NCBI GenBank assembly: GCA_052145775.1
Contig: JBKQNY010000164.1
Span: 1-31,345, forward strand
Direction of reading: 5' to 3'
Source: CAVYPR01 sp052145775
GTDB taxonomy: Bacteria; Actinomycetota; Acidimicrobiia; Acidimicrobiales; RAAP-2
DNA length: 31,345 bases
In this document: positions 22,108 to 29,724 of the stretch, one piece after another
Layout: every line of letters starts with the position of its first letter
Numbering within the stretch: the first letter of the stretch is position 1
The notes under the pieces: generated by a model
The model's database searches: none
Seen by the model: the letters and a program-made list of their open reading frames with translations, nothing else
What the model was told of the DNA's origin: nothing
Translations under genes and position numbers: made by a program

Positions 22108-23652
22108 ATGGGCCCGGTGCTGGAGGACTTCGACCGCTGCTACCGGGCCGTGCAGAGCCGGGACGCCCGCTTCGACGGCTGGTTCATCACCGCCGTCACC
22201 TCGACCGGGATCTACTGCCGCCCCAGCTGCCCGGCGATGACGCCGAAGCCGGCCAACGTCCGCTTCTACCCGAGCGCCGCCGCCGCCCAGCGCGCCGGGT
22301 TCCGGGCGTGCATGCGCTGCCGGCCCGACGCCAGCCCCGGCTCGCCGGAGTGGAACGCCCGGGCCGACGTGGTGGCCCGGGCCATGCGGCTCATCGCCGA
22401 CGGCACCGTCGACCGCCAGGGCGTGGCCGGTCTGGCGGCCCGACTCGGCTACAGCGAGCGACAGCTCCACCGGCTGCTGGTGGCCGAGGTGGGGACGGGC
22501 GCGCAGGCCCTGGCCCGCGCCCAGCGGGCGCAGACCGCCCGGCTGCTGGTCGAGACGACGGACCTGCCGGTCGCCCACGTGGCCTTCGCCGCAGGCTTCA
22601 GCAGCGTCCGCCAGTGCAACGACACGTTCCGCCAGGTCTTCGCGCTCACCCCGACCGAGCTGCGCCGTCGGGCGAGCCGCCACCGCCACGACGGCATGGG
22701 CGGCGAGGGTGTGGGCGGCACGACGGTCGGGCTGCGGCTGGCCCACCGCCGGCCGCTGGCCGCCGGCGAGCTCCTCGACTTCCTGGCCGCCCGCGCCGTG
22801 CCCGGGATCGAGGGGTCCGAGGGCGGCACCTACCACCGCAGCCTCCGCCTCCCCCACGGCGAGGGCGTCGTGGCCATCTCCCTGGCCGGCGCCGACGAGG
22901 TGCGGGCCACGCTGCGCCTCGGCGACCTGCGCGACCTCACCGCGGCGGTTAACCGGTGCCGACGGCTCCTCGACCTCGACGCCGACCCGGCGGCCGTCGA
23001 TGCCGCGCTCGGCGGCGACCCGCTGCTCGCCCCGCTGGTGCGCGCCGTGCCGGGTCGCCGGGTGCCCGGCACGGTCGACGGCTGGGAGCTGACCGTCCGG
23101 GCGGTGATCGGCCAGCAGGTCTCGGTGGCCGGGGCGCGCACGGTGGCCGGGCGGCTGGTGGCCTCGGCCGGCACCTCGCTCGCCTGCCCGTCGGGTCCGG
23201 TGACCCACCTCTTCCCCTCCCCCGCGGAGCTGTTGGCCGCCGACGACCGGTCGATGGCCATGCCCGAGACGCGGCGACGGGCGCTGCGGGCGCTGGCCGG
23301 GGCGGTGGACGACGGCTCGCTCTCGGTCGACCCGGGGTCGGACCCCGGCGAGGTGGCCCGGCGGCTGGGAGCCCTGCCCGGCGTCGGTCCGTGGACCGTC
23401 GCCTACGTCGCCCTGCGGGCCCTCGCCGATCCCGACGCCTTCCTCCCGACCGACCTCGGCGTTCGGCGCGCCCTGGCCGCCCGGGGGGCCGACGACGGTC
23501 CGGCACAGGTGCTGGCCCTTTCCGAGCGGTGGCGTCCGTGGCGGGCCTACGCCACGGTCCACCTCTGGACGGGTCCACCGGGGCCCGCCGGCGCAGCCCG
23601 AGGCGCGTCGGCCGCACACGACGACGACACGAAGAGAAAGGATGCAGCATGA
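22108..23652 (+). CDS. alkA: Ada-AlkA fusion: methylphosphotriester-sensing regulator and 3-methyladenine DNA glycosylase
   Basis: The 514-residue protein fuses three parts. First is an Ada N-terminal Zn domain (about 1-80, DFDRCYRAVQSRDARFDGW, then TGIYCRPSCPA and CMRCRPD, four zinc Cys including the methyl-accepting one). Second is an AraC-type helix-turn-helix (about 90-200, VAGLAARLGYSERQLHRLL and VAFAAGFSSVRQCNDTFR). Third is an AlkA glycosylase (about 205-490) with the helix-hairpin-helix LGALPGVGPWTVAYVAL and catalytic Asp in AFLPTDLGVRRAL. It senses alkylation damage and excises alkylated bases, as the M. tuberculosis Ada-AlkA protein does. I start at ATG 22108 because family members begin shortly before the EDFDRCYRAV segment; ATG 22057 is possible. 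It overlaps ogt by ATGA. Confidence 0.93.
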   Translation: MGPVLEDFDRCYRAVQSRDARFDGWFITAVTSTGIYCRPSCPAMTPKPANVRFYPSAAAAQRAGFRACMRCRPDASPGSPEWNARADVVARAMRLIADGTVDRQGVAGLAARLGYSERQLHRLLVAEVGTGAQALARAQRAQTARLLVETTDLPVAHVAFAAGFSSVRQCNDTFRQVFALTPTELRRRASRHRHDGMGGEGVGGTTVGLRLAHRRPLAAGELLDFLAARAVPGIEGSEGGTYHRSLRLPHGEGVVAISLAGADEVRATLRLGDLRDLTAAVNRCRRLLDLDADPAAVDAALGGDPLLAPLVRAVPGRRVPGTVDGWELTVRAVIGQQVSVAGARTVAGRLVASAGTSLACPSGPVTHLFPSPAELLAADDRSMAMPETRRRALRALAGAVDDGSLSVDPGSDPGEVARRLGALPGVGPWTVAYVALRALADPDAFLPTDLGVRRALAARGADDGPAQVLALSERWRPWRAYATVHLWTGPPGPAGAARGASAAHDDDTKRKDAA

Positions 23653-24203
23653 AGCTCGACATCGAGGCTCCCCCGACGGCCCATCGAGGTGCCGGGTCCG
23701 GCGCGGGCCGGCGGCTGGTGGTCGACAGCCCGATCGGGCCCATGGCGCTCGACGGGGACGACCTGACGGTCACCCACCTGTTCCTCCCCGGCACGGGCCC
23801 GGCCCGGCAGAAGAGCTCGCCCGGAACCGCGCCCGACACCCTGCGTCGGGCCGCGGCCCAGCTCGATGAGTACTTCGCCGGGGCCCGCACCTCCTTCGAC
23901 CTGCCCTTCGGACTGTGCGGGACCTCGTTCCAGGTCGAGGTCTGGCGGGCCCTGGCCGGCATCGACTACGGGACGACGATCACCTACGGCGAACTGGCCG
24001 GCCGGGTGGGCCGGCCGACCGCCTACCGGGCCGTCGGGCAGGCCAACGGGGCCAACCCACTCCCCATCTTCTTCCCCTGCCACCGGGTCGTCGCCTCGGG
24101 GGGGCTCGGCGGTTACGGCGGCGGCCTCGACGTGAAGCGCCGGCTGCTCGCCCTCGAGGGGTGGTCCGCCGACGGCGGCTCCCCGGACCGGGACCCCACC
24201 TAG
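23649..24203 (+). CDS. ogt: Methylated-DNA--protein-cysteine methyltransferase Ogt
   Basis: The 184-residue suicide DNA repair protein carries the active-site motif FFPCHRVVAS with acceptor Cys144, preceded by the helix-turn-helix ITYGELAGRVGRPTAYRAVG (with the DNA-intercalating Arg) and by SFQVEVWRALAGIDYG. It ends with GGLGGYGGGLDVKRRLLALEG. It removes O6-alkyl groups from guanine. ATG 23649 overlaps the Ada-AlkA stop (ATGA), so the two are coexpressed as an adaptive-response pair, as in mycobacteria. The first 20 residues are extra, less conserved sequence. Confidence 0.96.
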   Translation: MKLDIEAPPTAHRGAGSGAGRRLVVDSPIGPMALDGDDLTVTHLFLPGTGPARQKSSPGTAPDTLRRAAAQLDEYFAGARTSFDLPFGLCGTSFQVEVWRALAGIDYGTTITYGELAGRVGRPTAYRAVGQANGANPLPIFFPCHRVVASGGLGGYGGGLDVKRRLLALEGWSADGGSPDRDPT

Positions 24204-24236
24204 GACCGCCCCGGGCGGGCGTGGCACACTCGGGCG

Positions 24237-25046
24237 GTGGAGACCACCGAGACCGTCCGCAGCTCCTTCGACCTGAGCGGCCGGGTCGCCGTGGTGACCG
24301 GTGCCGGCAGCGGCATCGGCCGCGCCACCGCCCAGGTGCTGGCCGGGTCGGGCGCCGTCGTCTACTGCGCCGACGTGCGGGAGGGGGAGGCACTCGAGAC
24401 GGCGGCCGAGATCATCGTGTCCGGCGGCGCCGCCGTCGGGCGCAGCGTCGACGTCTCCGAGCCCGAGGAGGTGACGGCGCTGGTGGCCGGGGCGGTGGCC
24501 GACCACGGCCGGATCGACGTCATGTGCAACATCGCCGGCATCATGCTCGACGGGTCCATCCTCGAGCTCTCCGGGGACGACCTCGACCGCATCATGGCGG
24601 TGAACCTAAAGGGTGTCCTGCACGGCTGCCAGGCGGCCGGCCGGGTCATGGTGGAGCAGCGGTCGGGCAGCATCGTCAACATGTCGTCGGCGGCCGCCCT
24701 GGCCCCCCCCAGCCCGCACATCGGCGCCTACGCCATCACCAAGGCGGCGGTGCTCCAGCTCACCCGGACCTTGGCCGTCGAGGTGGGCCGCAAGGGGGTG
24801 CGGGTGAACGCCGTGGCCCCCGGCTTCGTCCCCACCGACATGACGGCGCGCTACTACCGCCGCCCCGACGGGACGATCGACGAGGGGCTGCGCGAGCAGG
24901 TGCTGGCCCCGATGCGCAAGTTCGCCCCGCTCGGTCGGGTGGGGTCGCCCGCCGACATCGCCTACTGCATCCTCTACCTCGCCTCCGACGCCAGCAGCTT
25001 CCTCACCGGCCAGTGCCTCAGCCCCAACGGCGGGTTGGTCATCTAG
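24237..25046 (+). CDS. Short-chain dehydrogenase/reductase
   Basis: The 269-residue SDR has VAVVTGAGSGIGRAT (cofactor loop), CNIAGIM in place of NNAG, the catalytic SIVNMSSAAA, YAITK (Tyr-xxx-Lys) and the C-terminal FLTGQCLSPNGG. Asp replaces Arg/Lys after strand 2 (YCADVREGE), which suggests NAD rather than NADP preference. GTG 24237 is preceded by CACACT with six bases between, consistent with a leaderless start. It is 33 bp after ogt, but a short GC hairpin (CCGCC/GGCGG) lies in between and the functions differ, so it is likely the head of the second catabolic run. The substrate is unknown; family members act on steroids, polyols or hydroxyacyl-CoA. Confidence 0.9.
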   Translation: METTETVRSSFDLSGRVAVVTGAGSGIGRATAQVLAGSGAVVYCADVREGEALETAAEIIVSGGAAVGRSVDVSEPEEVTALVAGAVADHGRIDVMCNIAGIMLDGSILELSGDDLDRIMAVNLKGVLHGCQAAGRVMVEQRSGSIVNMSSAAALAPPSPHIGAYAITKAAVLQLTRTLAVEVGRKGVRVNAVAPGFVPTDMTARYYRRPDGTIDEGLREQVLAPMRKFAPLGRVGSPADIAYCILYLASDASSFLTGQCLSPNGGLVI

Positions 25047-25209
25047 GGAACGGCCGGTCGGCCACCGACGCAGGTGGTCGCCGTCGGCTCGTCGAGGGGT
25101 TCGCCACCTCGGGAGCCCCGGGACGGGGCGGGGCCGGTGAGGACCTGGCCGTGGGACGCCGCCTCGACGTCTCCCGGTGCGCTCGCCTCGGGGACGCCGC
25201 CGGCGCCTT

Positions 25210-25224
25210 CTGACGGTCCGTCAG
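25210..25224. promoter_or_regulatory. Perfect 15-nt palindrome, TetR-type operator candidate
   Basis: CTGACGG-T-CCGTCAG is a perfect inverted repeat around 25217. It overlaps the expected -35 region (TGACGG at 25211-25216, 16 bases before TACGCT) of the amidohydrolase promoter. That is where a repressor would compete with RNA polymerase. Confidence 0.6.
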
Positions 25225-25232
25225 GCCCGCGC

Positions 25233-25238
25233 TACGCT
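25233..25238 (+). promoter_or_regulatory. Leaderless-type -10 box (TACGCT) for the amidohydrolase gene
   Basis: TACGCT is followed by CGCCCC and the ATG at 25245. A TGACGG -35-like element lies 16 bases upstream, inside the palindrome. No ribosome-binding site is present, so a leaderless start is likely. The remaining part of the 25047-25244 gap shows nothing recognisable. Confidence 0.6.
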
Positions 25239-25244
25239 CGCCCC

Positions 25245-26444
25245 ATGGCCGAACTGCCCATGATCGTTTCCGTCGACGACCACGTGGTCGAGCCGCCGAA
25301 CGTCTGGACCGACCGGCTGCCCTCCAAGTACGCCGAGGTGGCCCCGCGGGTCGTGCGGGCGCCGATGGGGGAGATCACCTTCCTCGGGGGCAAGCTCACG
25401 GTGAAGCCGGGCAGCGAAGGCCGACCCGCCGACTGGTGGCACTACGAGGACCTGAAGCGCCCGCTGCTCCGGGTGGACTCGGCCGTCGGCGTGCCCCGCG
25501 ACGAGGTCACGATGAAGGGCATCACCTACGAGGAGATGCGGCCCGGCTCCTACGAGGTGAAGCCGCGGCTCGAGGACATGGACCTGAACCACATCGAGGC
25601 CGCGCTCTGCTTCCCCACCTTCCCGCGCTTCTGCGGGCAGACCTTCTCCGAGGCCAAGGACAAGGAGCTCGGTCTGCTCTGCGTGCAGGCCTACAACGAC
25701 TGGATGGTGGACGAGTGGTGCGGGCCCTCCAACGGGCGCCTGGTCCCCCTCACCCTCATCCCGCTCTGGGACGCCGGGCTCGCGGCGAACGAGGTACGGC
25801 GCAACGCGGGGCGCGGGGTGCGGGCGGTGTGCTTCAGTGAGATCCCGCCGTTCCTGGGGTTGCCCAGCGTGCACGACCCTGACGGCTACTGGGACCCGTT
25901 CTTCGCCGCCTGCGCCGAGACCGGCACGGTCGTCAACATGCACATCGGCTCGTCGTCGAAGATGCCGTCCACCTCCAAGGACGCCCCGCCGGCGGTCGGC
26001 TCCACCCTCACCCACACCAACGCCACCTTCTCCATGGTCGACTTCTTGTTCTCCGGGGTGCTGGTGCGCTTCGCCGACCTCAAGATCGCCTACTCGGAGG
26101 GGCAGATCGGCTGGATCCCCTACATCCTCGAGCGCGCCGACCGCGTCTGGGAGGACAACCGGGGGTGGGGCGGCGTCGCCGACAAGGTGCCGAACCCGCC
26201 GTCGACCTACTTCAAGGACCACATCTACGGCTGCTTCTTCGACGACGCCCACGGCCTGCGGTCGGTGGCCGAGATCGGCGAGGACAACATCACCTACGAG
26301 TCGGACTACCCGCACTCGGACTCCACCTGGCCCCGGACCAAGGAGATCGCCGAAGAGCAGATGGCGGACCTCACCGACGAACAGCGGCGCAAGATCGTCC
26401 GCGGCAACGCCATCGGCCTCTACGGTCTCGACCTGGTCGCCTGA
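25245..26444 (+). CDS. Amidohydrolase family 2 (ACMSD-like metal-dependent hydrolase/decarboxylase)
   Basis: The 399-residue protein belongs to the amidohydrolase-2/ACMSD-type TIM-barrel group. SVDDHVVEPPNVW gives the N-terminal metal motif (Asp-Asp-His in place of DxH). TFPRFCGQTFSEAKDKELGLLCVQAYNDWM is characteristic, VNMHIGSSSKMP holds a metal His, IAYSEGQIGWIPYILERAD follows, and ESDYPHSDSTWP near 345-356 carries the catalytic Asp. Such proteins hydrolyse or decarboxylate ring-opened intermediates and occur repeatedly in actinobacterial steroid and aromatic clusters; the substrate here is unknown. Start ATG 25245 is supported by the leaderless box and by MIVSVDDHVVEP at the N terminus. 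It heads a run of acyl-CoA dehydrogenases and a luciferase-like oxidoreductase. Confidence 0.9.
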   Translation: MAELPMIVSVDDHVVEPPNVWTDRLPSKYAEVAPRVVRAPMGEITFLGGKLTVKPGSEGRPADWWHYEDLKRPLLRVDSAVGVPRDEVTMKGITYEEMRPGSYEVKPRLEDMDLNHIEAALCFPTFPRFCGQTFSEAKDKELGLLCVQAYNDWMVDEWCGPSNGRLVPLTLIPLWDAGLAANEVRRNAGRGVRAVCFSEIPPFLGLPSVHDPDGYWDPFFAACAETGTVVNMHIGSSSKMPSTSKDAPPAVGSTLTHTNATFSMVDFLFSGVLVRFADLKIAYSEGQIGWIPYILERADRVWEDNRGWGGVADKVPNPPSTYFKDHIYGCFFDDAHGLRSVAEIGEDNITYESDYPHSDSTWPRTKEIAEEQMADLTDEQRRKIVRGNAIGLYGLDLVA

Positions 26445-26480
26445 GGGCCGGCCACCCCTCGCGGCGCAGGCCCTGACGCG

Positions 26481-27668
26481 GTGGACCTCCGCTACACGGC
26501 GGACGAGGAGCGGTTCCGCCAGGAGCTGCGGCGATGGCTGGAAGAGACCGTCCCGACCCTCCCGGCCAAGCCCCCGGCCGACGACTGGCCGGCGCGCCGG
26601 CGCTACGACACCCACTGGCAGCGGCTCCTCTTCGACGCCGGCTGGGCCGGGATCGGCTGGCCGGACGAGGGAGGGGCCAGGGGGGCGAGCCCGGTGGAGC
26701 AGCTCGTCTACGCCGAGGAGCTGGCCCGGGCCCACGCCCCCTACGTCGGGGTGAACTTCGTCGGGCTGCTGCACGCCGGGCCGACGATCGCCGTCGAGGG
26801 GACCCCCCAGCAGCGGACCCGCTACCTGCCCGGGATCCTGCGGGGTGAGGAGATCTGGTGCCAGGGGTTCAGCGAGCCCGACGCCGGAAGCGACCTGGCG
26901 GCCCTGCGCACCAAGGCGGTGCGTGACGGCGACCACTACGTGGTGAACGGCTCGAAGACCTGGACCAGCCACGCCGAGGTGGCCGACTTCTGCGAGCTCC
27001 TGGTGCGCACCGGTCCCGAGGAGTCGCGCCATCGGGGCATCACCTGGCTGGCGCTGTCCATGGACACCCCGGGCATCGACGTCCGCCCCATGCGCACCAT
27101 CGCCGGGACCACCGAGTTCGCCGAGCTGTTCTTCGACGACGTGGCGGTGCCGGTCGCCAACCGCCTCGGGGAGGAGGACGACGGGTGGCGGGTGGCCATG
27201 GTCACCCTCGGCTTCGAGCGCGGGACCGCCTTCGTCGGCGAGCTCCTCCAGTCGATGGAGCTGCTGCGGGCGCTGCGCGACGTGGCCCGCACCGCTGGCG
27301 ACGCGTCGGTGACGGCCCGAATCGGCCACCTGGGCGCGGAGCTCGACGCCCTCTGGGCGCTCACCCGGCGCAACGTCTCGCGGGCCGCCCGCGACGGTGT
27401 CCCGGGCATCGGCGGGAGCGTCTTCAAGCTGGCCTTCTCCGAGCTTCGTCAGCGGCTGGCCGACCTCGGCACCGACCTGGCCGGGTCGGCCTCACTCGCC
27501 TGGGACGAGCTCGACGGCGGGCCCTGGTCGGCCGCCGCCGGCGGCCCCGGCAACGCCGAGCTGGTCGACACCTGGGTGAACAGCTTCTCGCGGACCATCG
27601 CCGCGGGCACCTCGCAGATCCAGCGCAACATCGTGGCCGAGCGGATCCTCGGCCTCCCCAAGGGGTAG
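26481..27668 (+). CDS. Acyl-CoA dehydrogenase, large subunit type
   Basis: The 395-residue protein shows WCQGFSEPDAGSDLAALRTKA, YVVNGSKTWTSHAEVADF, FAELFFDDVAVPVANRLGEEDDGW, FERGTAFVGELLQSMELLRAL and the terminal IAAGTSQIQRNIVAERILGLPKG. The MCAD-type catalytic Glu position is again Ala. It resembles the product of 19691-20866, suggesting another two-chain enzyme with its own substrate. GTG 26481 lies 36 bases after the amidohydrolase stop. No Shine-Dalgarno sequence is visible, so translation may depend on coupling. Four bases separate it from the partner gene. Confidence 0.9.
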   Translation: MDLRYTADEERFRQELRRWLEETVPTLPAKPPADDWPARRRYDTHWQRLLFDAGWAGIGWPDEGGARGASPVEQLVYAEELARAHAPYVGVNFVGLLHAGPTIAVEGTPQQRTRYLPGILRGEEIWCQGFSEPDAGSDLAALRTKAVRDGDHYVVNGSKTWTSHAEVADFCELLVRTGPEESRHRGITWLALSMDTPGIDVRPMRTIAGTTEFAELFFDDVAVPVANRLGEEDDGWRVAMVTLGFERGTAFVGELLQSMELLRALRDVARTAGDASVTARIGHLGAELDALWALTRRNVSRAARDGVPGIGGSVFKLAFSELRQRLADLGTDLAGSASLAWDELDGGPWSAAAGGPGNAELVDTWVNSFSRTIAAGTSQIQRNIVAERILGLPKG

Positions 27669-27672
27669 CCGG

Positions 27673-28686
27673 GTGGACTTCGAGCTCTCCGCCGATCAGG
27701 TCGCCCTGGCCGAGCTGGTCCGGGTCATCGTGGCCGGCCGGTTCCCGCTGGACCGGGTGCGCCGGGCCGAGGGGGGCCGGCAGGTGGTCGACCCCGACGA
27801 CTGGGCGGCCCTGGCCGAGGCCGGGGTCTTCTCCCTCACCCTTCCCGAGGCCGCGGGCGGGGCCGGGCTGGGCCTGGCCGATGCGGCGGTGGTCTACGAG
27901 GAGCTCGGCCGCGGCCTGGTCCCCGGCCCGCTCGTCCCCTCCCACCTGGCCGCCCGCCTGGCGGCCGGCGGGGTGGCGCCGCTCGACGGCGCGGCCGACG
28001 GCTCGCTGGTGGTGGGCGCGGTCCTCGCCCCGGCCGACGGCCAGCCCTGGCTGGTCGAGCACCTCGACTCCCTCGGCGCCCTGGTCGTGCGGGGACCCGG
28101 CGGCCGGCTGGCGGCGGTCCCAGACGGTGGGGTGGCGGGCCTGGTGGCCCGGGCGCGGGCGGTGGAGCGCTCACTCGACCCGCTCACCCCGCTCTCGGTG
28201 CTGGCCGGCCCGCCGGCGGCCGGCGTCGTCGTCGACGACCCGGCGGCCGTCTGCGAGTGGGACCTCTGGGCGCGCGTGCTGACCGGCGCCCTGTGCGTGG
28301 GCGTCGCCGCGGCCGCCTGCCACATGGCCGTCGACCACGCCCTGCACCGCCACCAGTTCGGCCGGCCGGTCGGGTCGTTCCAGGCGGTCAAGCACCTCTG
28401 CGCCGACATGCTGGTGCGCTCGGAGACCGCCCGGGCCGCGGTCCAGGCGGCCGCCGTGACCGTCGACCAGCCGGGCGTCGGCGACGCCGAGCGGGCGGCC
28501 GCCGGCGGCGCCCTCCTCGCCGCCGAGGCGGCCGTGGCCAACGCCCGCTCGTGCATCCAGGTGTTCGGCGGCATGGGGTTCACCTGGGAGGTGCCGGTCC
28601 ACCTCTACCTCGAGCGGGCCCGGTTCCTGGCCGCCTCGCTCGGGCCCCCGGACGCGCTGGCCGGCACGGTGGCCGGCCGCTACTGA
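27673..28686 (+). CDS. Acyl-CoA dehydrogenase, partner subunit
   Basis: A 337-residue, short acyl-CoA dehydrogenase chain. The N terminus (MDFELSADQVALAELVRVIVAGRFP) is followed by ALAEAGVFSLTLPEAAGGAGLGLADAAVVYEELGRGL, then RHQFGRPVGSFQAVKHLCADM in the C-terminal helical domain and VFGGMGFTWEVPVHLYLERAR near the end. The middle beta domain is reduced compared with full-size chains. GTG 27673 lies four bases after the stop of the large chain, so the pair is cotranslated. It is 18 bp upstream of the luciferase-like gene. A heterotetramer with the preceding gene is the expected form. Confidence 0.9.
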   Translation: MDFELSADQVALAELVRVIVAGRFPLDRVRRAEGGRQVVDPDDWAALAEAGVFSLTLPEAAGGAGLGLADAAVVYEELGRGLVPGPLVPSHLAARLAAGGVAPLDGAADGSLVVGAVLAPADGQPWLVEHLDSLGALVVRGPGGRLAAVPDGGVAGLVARARAVERSLDPLTPLSVLAGPPAAGVVVDDPAAVCEWDLWARVLTGALCVGVAAAACHMAVDHALHRHQFGRPVGSFQAVKHLCADMLVRSETARAAVQAAAVTVDQPGVGDAERAAAGGALLAAEAAVANARSCIQVFGGMGFTWEVPVHLYLERARFLAASLGPPDALAGTVAGRY

Positions 28687-28704
28687 CCACCACGGAGGAG
28701 GGCC

Positions 28705-29685
28705 ATGGAGCCGCCGAAGGACGTCGTGTCGATCGTGGGCGGGAGCGGTCCCGTCTACGGCATGCAGCTGCCGGTCCAGTCCCAGTCGACCATGTACACG
28801 GCCGCCTGGGAGACCCGTGCCGGGCCGGCCGAGATCGCCCGGGTGGCCCGCGCCGCCGACGAGGCGGGCTTCTTCTACGTGGGGGTCTGCGACCACACCG
28901 CCATCCCCGAGCGGCTGGCCGGCGCCATGTCCACCGTCTGGTACGACACGACGGCGACGCTCGGGTGGCTGGCCGGGGTGACCACCCGGGTGCGGCTGCT
29001 CTCCCACGTCCTGGTGCTGGCCCAGCGCCACCCCCTGCGCGCCGCCAAGGAGCTCTCCACCATCGACCGCCTGTCGGACGGGCGGCTCATCGTGGGCGTG
29101 GGGGCCGGCCACGTGCCCGAGGAGTACGAGCTGCTGACGGGGGGGTTCGACCGTCGCGGGGCCGACACCGACGAGGCCGTGTGCGCCCTGGCCCTGGCGC
29201 TCACCGAGGAGTTCCCGGTCCTGCCGGGCCCCCGCTGGCCGGCGTCGCAGATGGGCGTGGCCCCCCGACCGGTCCAAGAGCCCCGCCCGCCGATCTGGAT
29301 CGGGGGCTCGAGCCGGCCGGCCATCCGCCGCGCCGCCGCCCTGGGCGACGGCTGGCTCCCCCAGGGCACCCGCCGCCGGGACCTGCCGGGCCAGATCGCC
29401 CTCCTGCGTGAGCTGCGCCAGGAGCTGCGCGACGGCGCCCCCCTCGACATCGGCACCATCGCCGAGCCCATCTACCTGACCGGCGGGGGCGCCGGGGGCG
29501 ACGCCGGGTGGGACCTGCCGCCCTTCGTGCTCGGGGGCGGGCCGGCCGAGGTGGCCGGCTCGCTGCGCGAGCTGGTGGCCATGGGGGTGAACCACCTCCA
29601 GGTCCGCTTCATGGCCCGTTCGGTCGAGGAGGCCTGCGACCAGACGGCGGCCTTCGGCGCGCTGGTCGGCCCGCTGCTCGCCTGA
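28705..29685 (+). CDS. Luciferase-like (LLM) flavin or F420-dependent oxidoreductase
   Basis: The 326-residue LLM-family TIM barrel has MQLPVQSQSTMY, EIARVARAADEAGFFYVGVCDHTAIP, TRVRLLSHVLVLAQRHPLRAAKELSTIDRLSDGRLIVGVGAGHVPEEYELLG-type segments and PIWIGGSSRPAIRRAAALGDGWLPQGT. The family uses FMN or coenzyme F420; actinobacterial members in steroid loci (such as Rv3520c) are thought to be F420-dependent. The start ATG 28705 has GGAGGAGG four bases upstream, the clearest ribosome-binding site in this run. It is probably the last gene of the amidohydrolase-acyl-CoA dehydrogenase operon, since the next gene has its own promoter box. Confidence 0.92.
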   Translation: MEPPKDVVSIVGGSGPVYGMQLPVQSQSTMYTAAWETRAGPAEIARVARAADEAGFFYVGVCDHTAIPERLAGAMSTVWYDTTATLGWLAGVTTRVRLLSHVLVLAQRHPLRAAKELSTIDRLSDGRLIVGVGAGHVPEEYELLTGGFDRRGADTDEAVCALALALTEEFPVLPGPRWPASQMGVAPRPVQEPRPPIWIGGSSRPAIRRAAALGDGWLPQGTRRRDLPGQIALLRELRQELRDGAPLDIGTIAEPIYLTGGGAGGDAGWDLPPFVLGGGPAEVAGSLRELVAMGVNHLQVRFMARSVEEACDQTAAFGALVGPLLA

Positions 29686-29710
29686 CCGTCCGGCCCGAGG
29701 CGGGTCCGGG

Positions 29711-29716
29711 TAGGGT
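29711..29716 (+). promoter_or_regulatory. Leaderless-type -10 box (TAGGGT) for the membrane protein gene
   Basis: TAGGGT is followed by eight bases and the GTG at 29725. The only SD-like element, CGGA, is too close to the start. Confidence 0.45.
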
Positions 29717-29724
29717 CGGTCGGA

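Noticed and set aside
20863..23619. A very long open frame on the minus strand (about 900 codons)
   Set aside because: It lies opposite the acyl-CoA dehydrogenase and Ada-AlkA genes, which have clear motifs. Its translation is Arg/Gly/His/Pro-rich without domains, a typical high-GC antisense shadow.
24206..24221. Short hairpin CCGCC/GGCGG between ogt and the SDR gene
   Set aside because: Too short and GC-rich to claim as a terminator; repeats of this type are frequent in the window.
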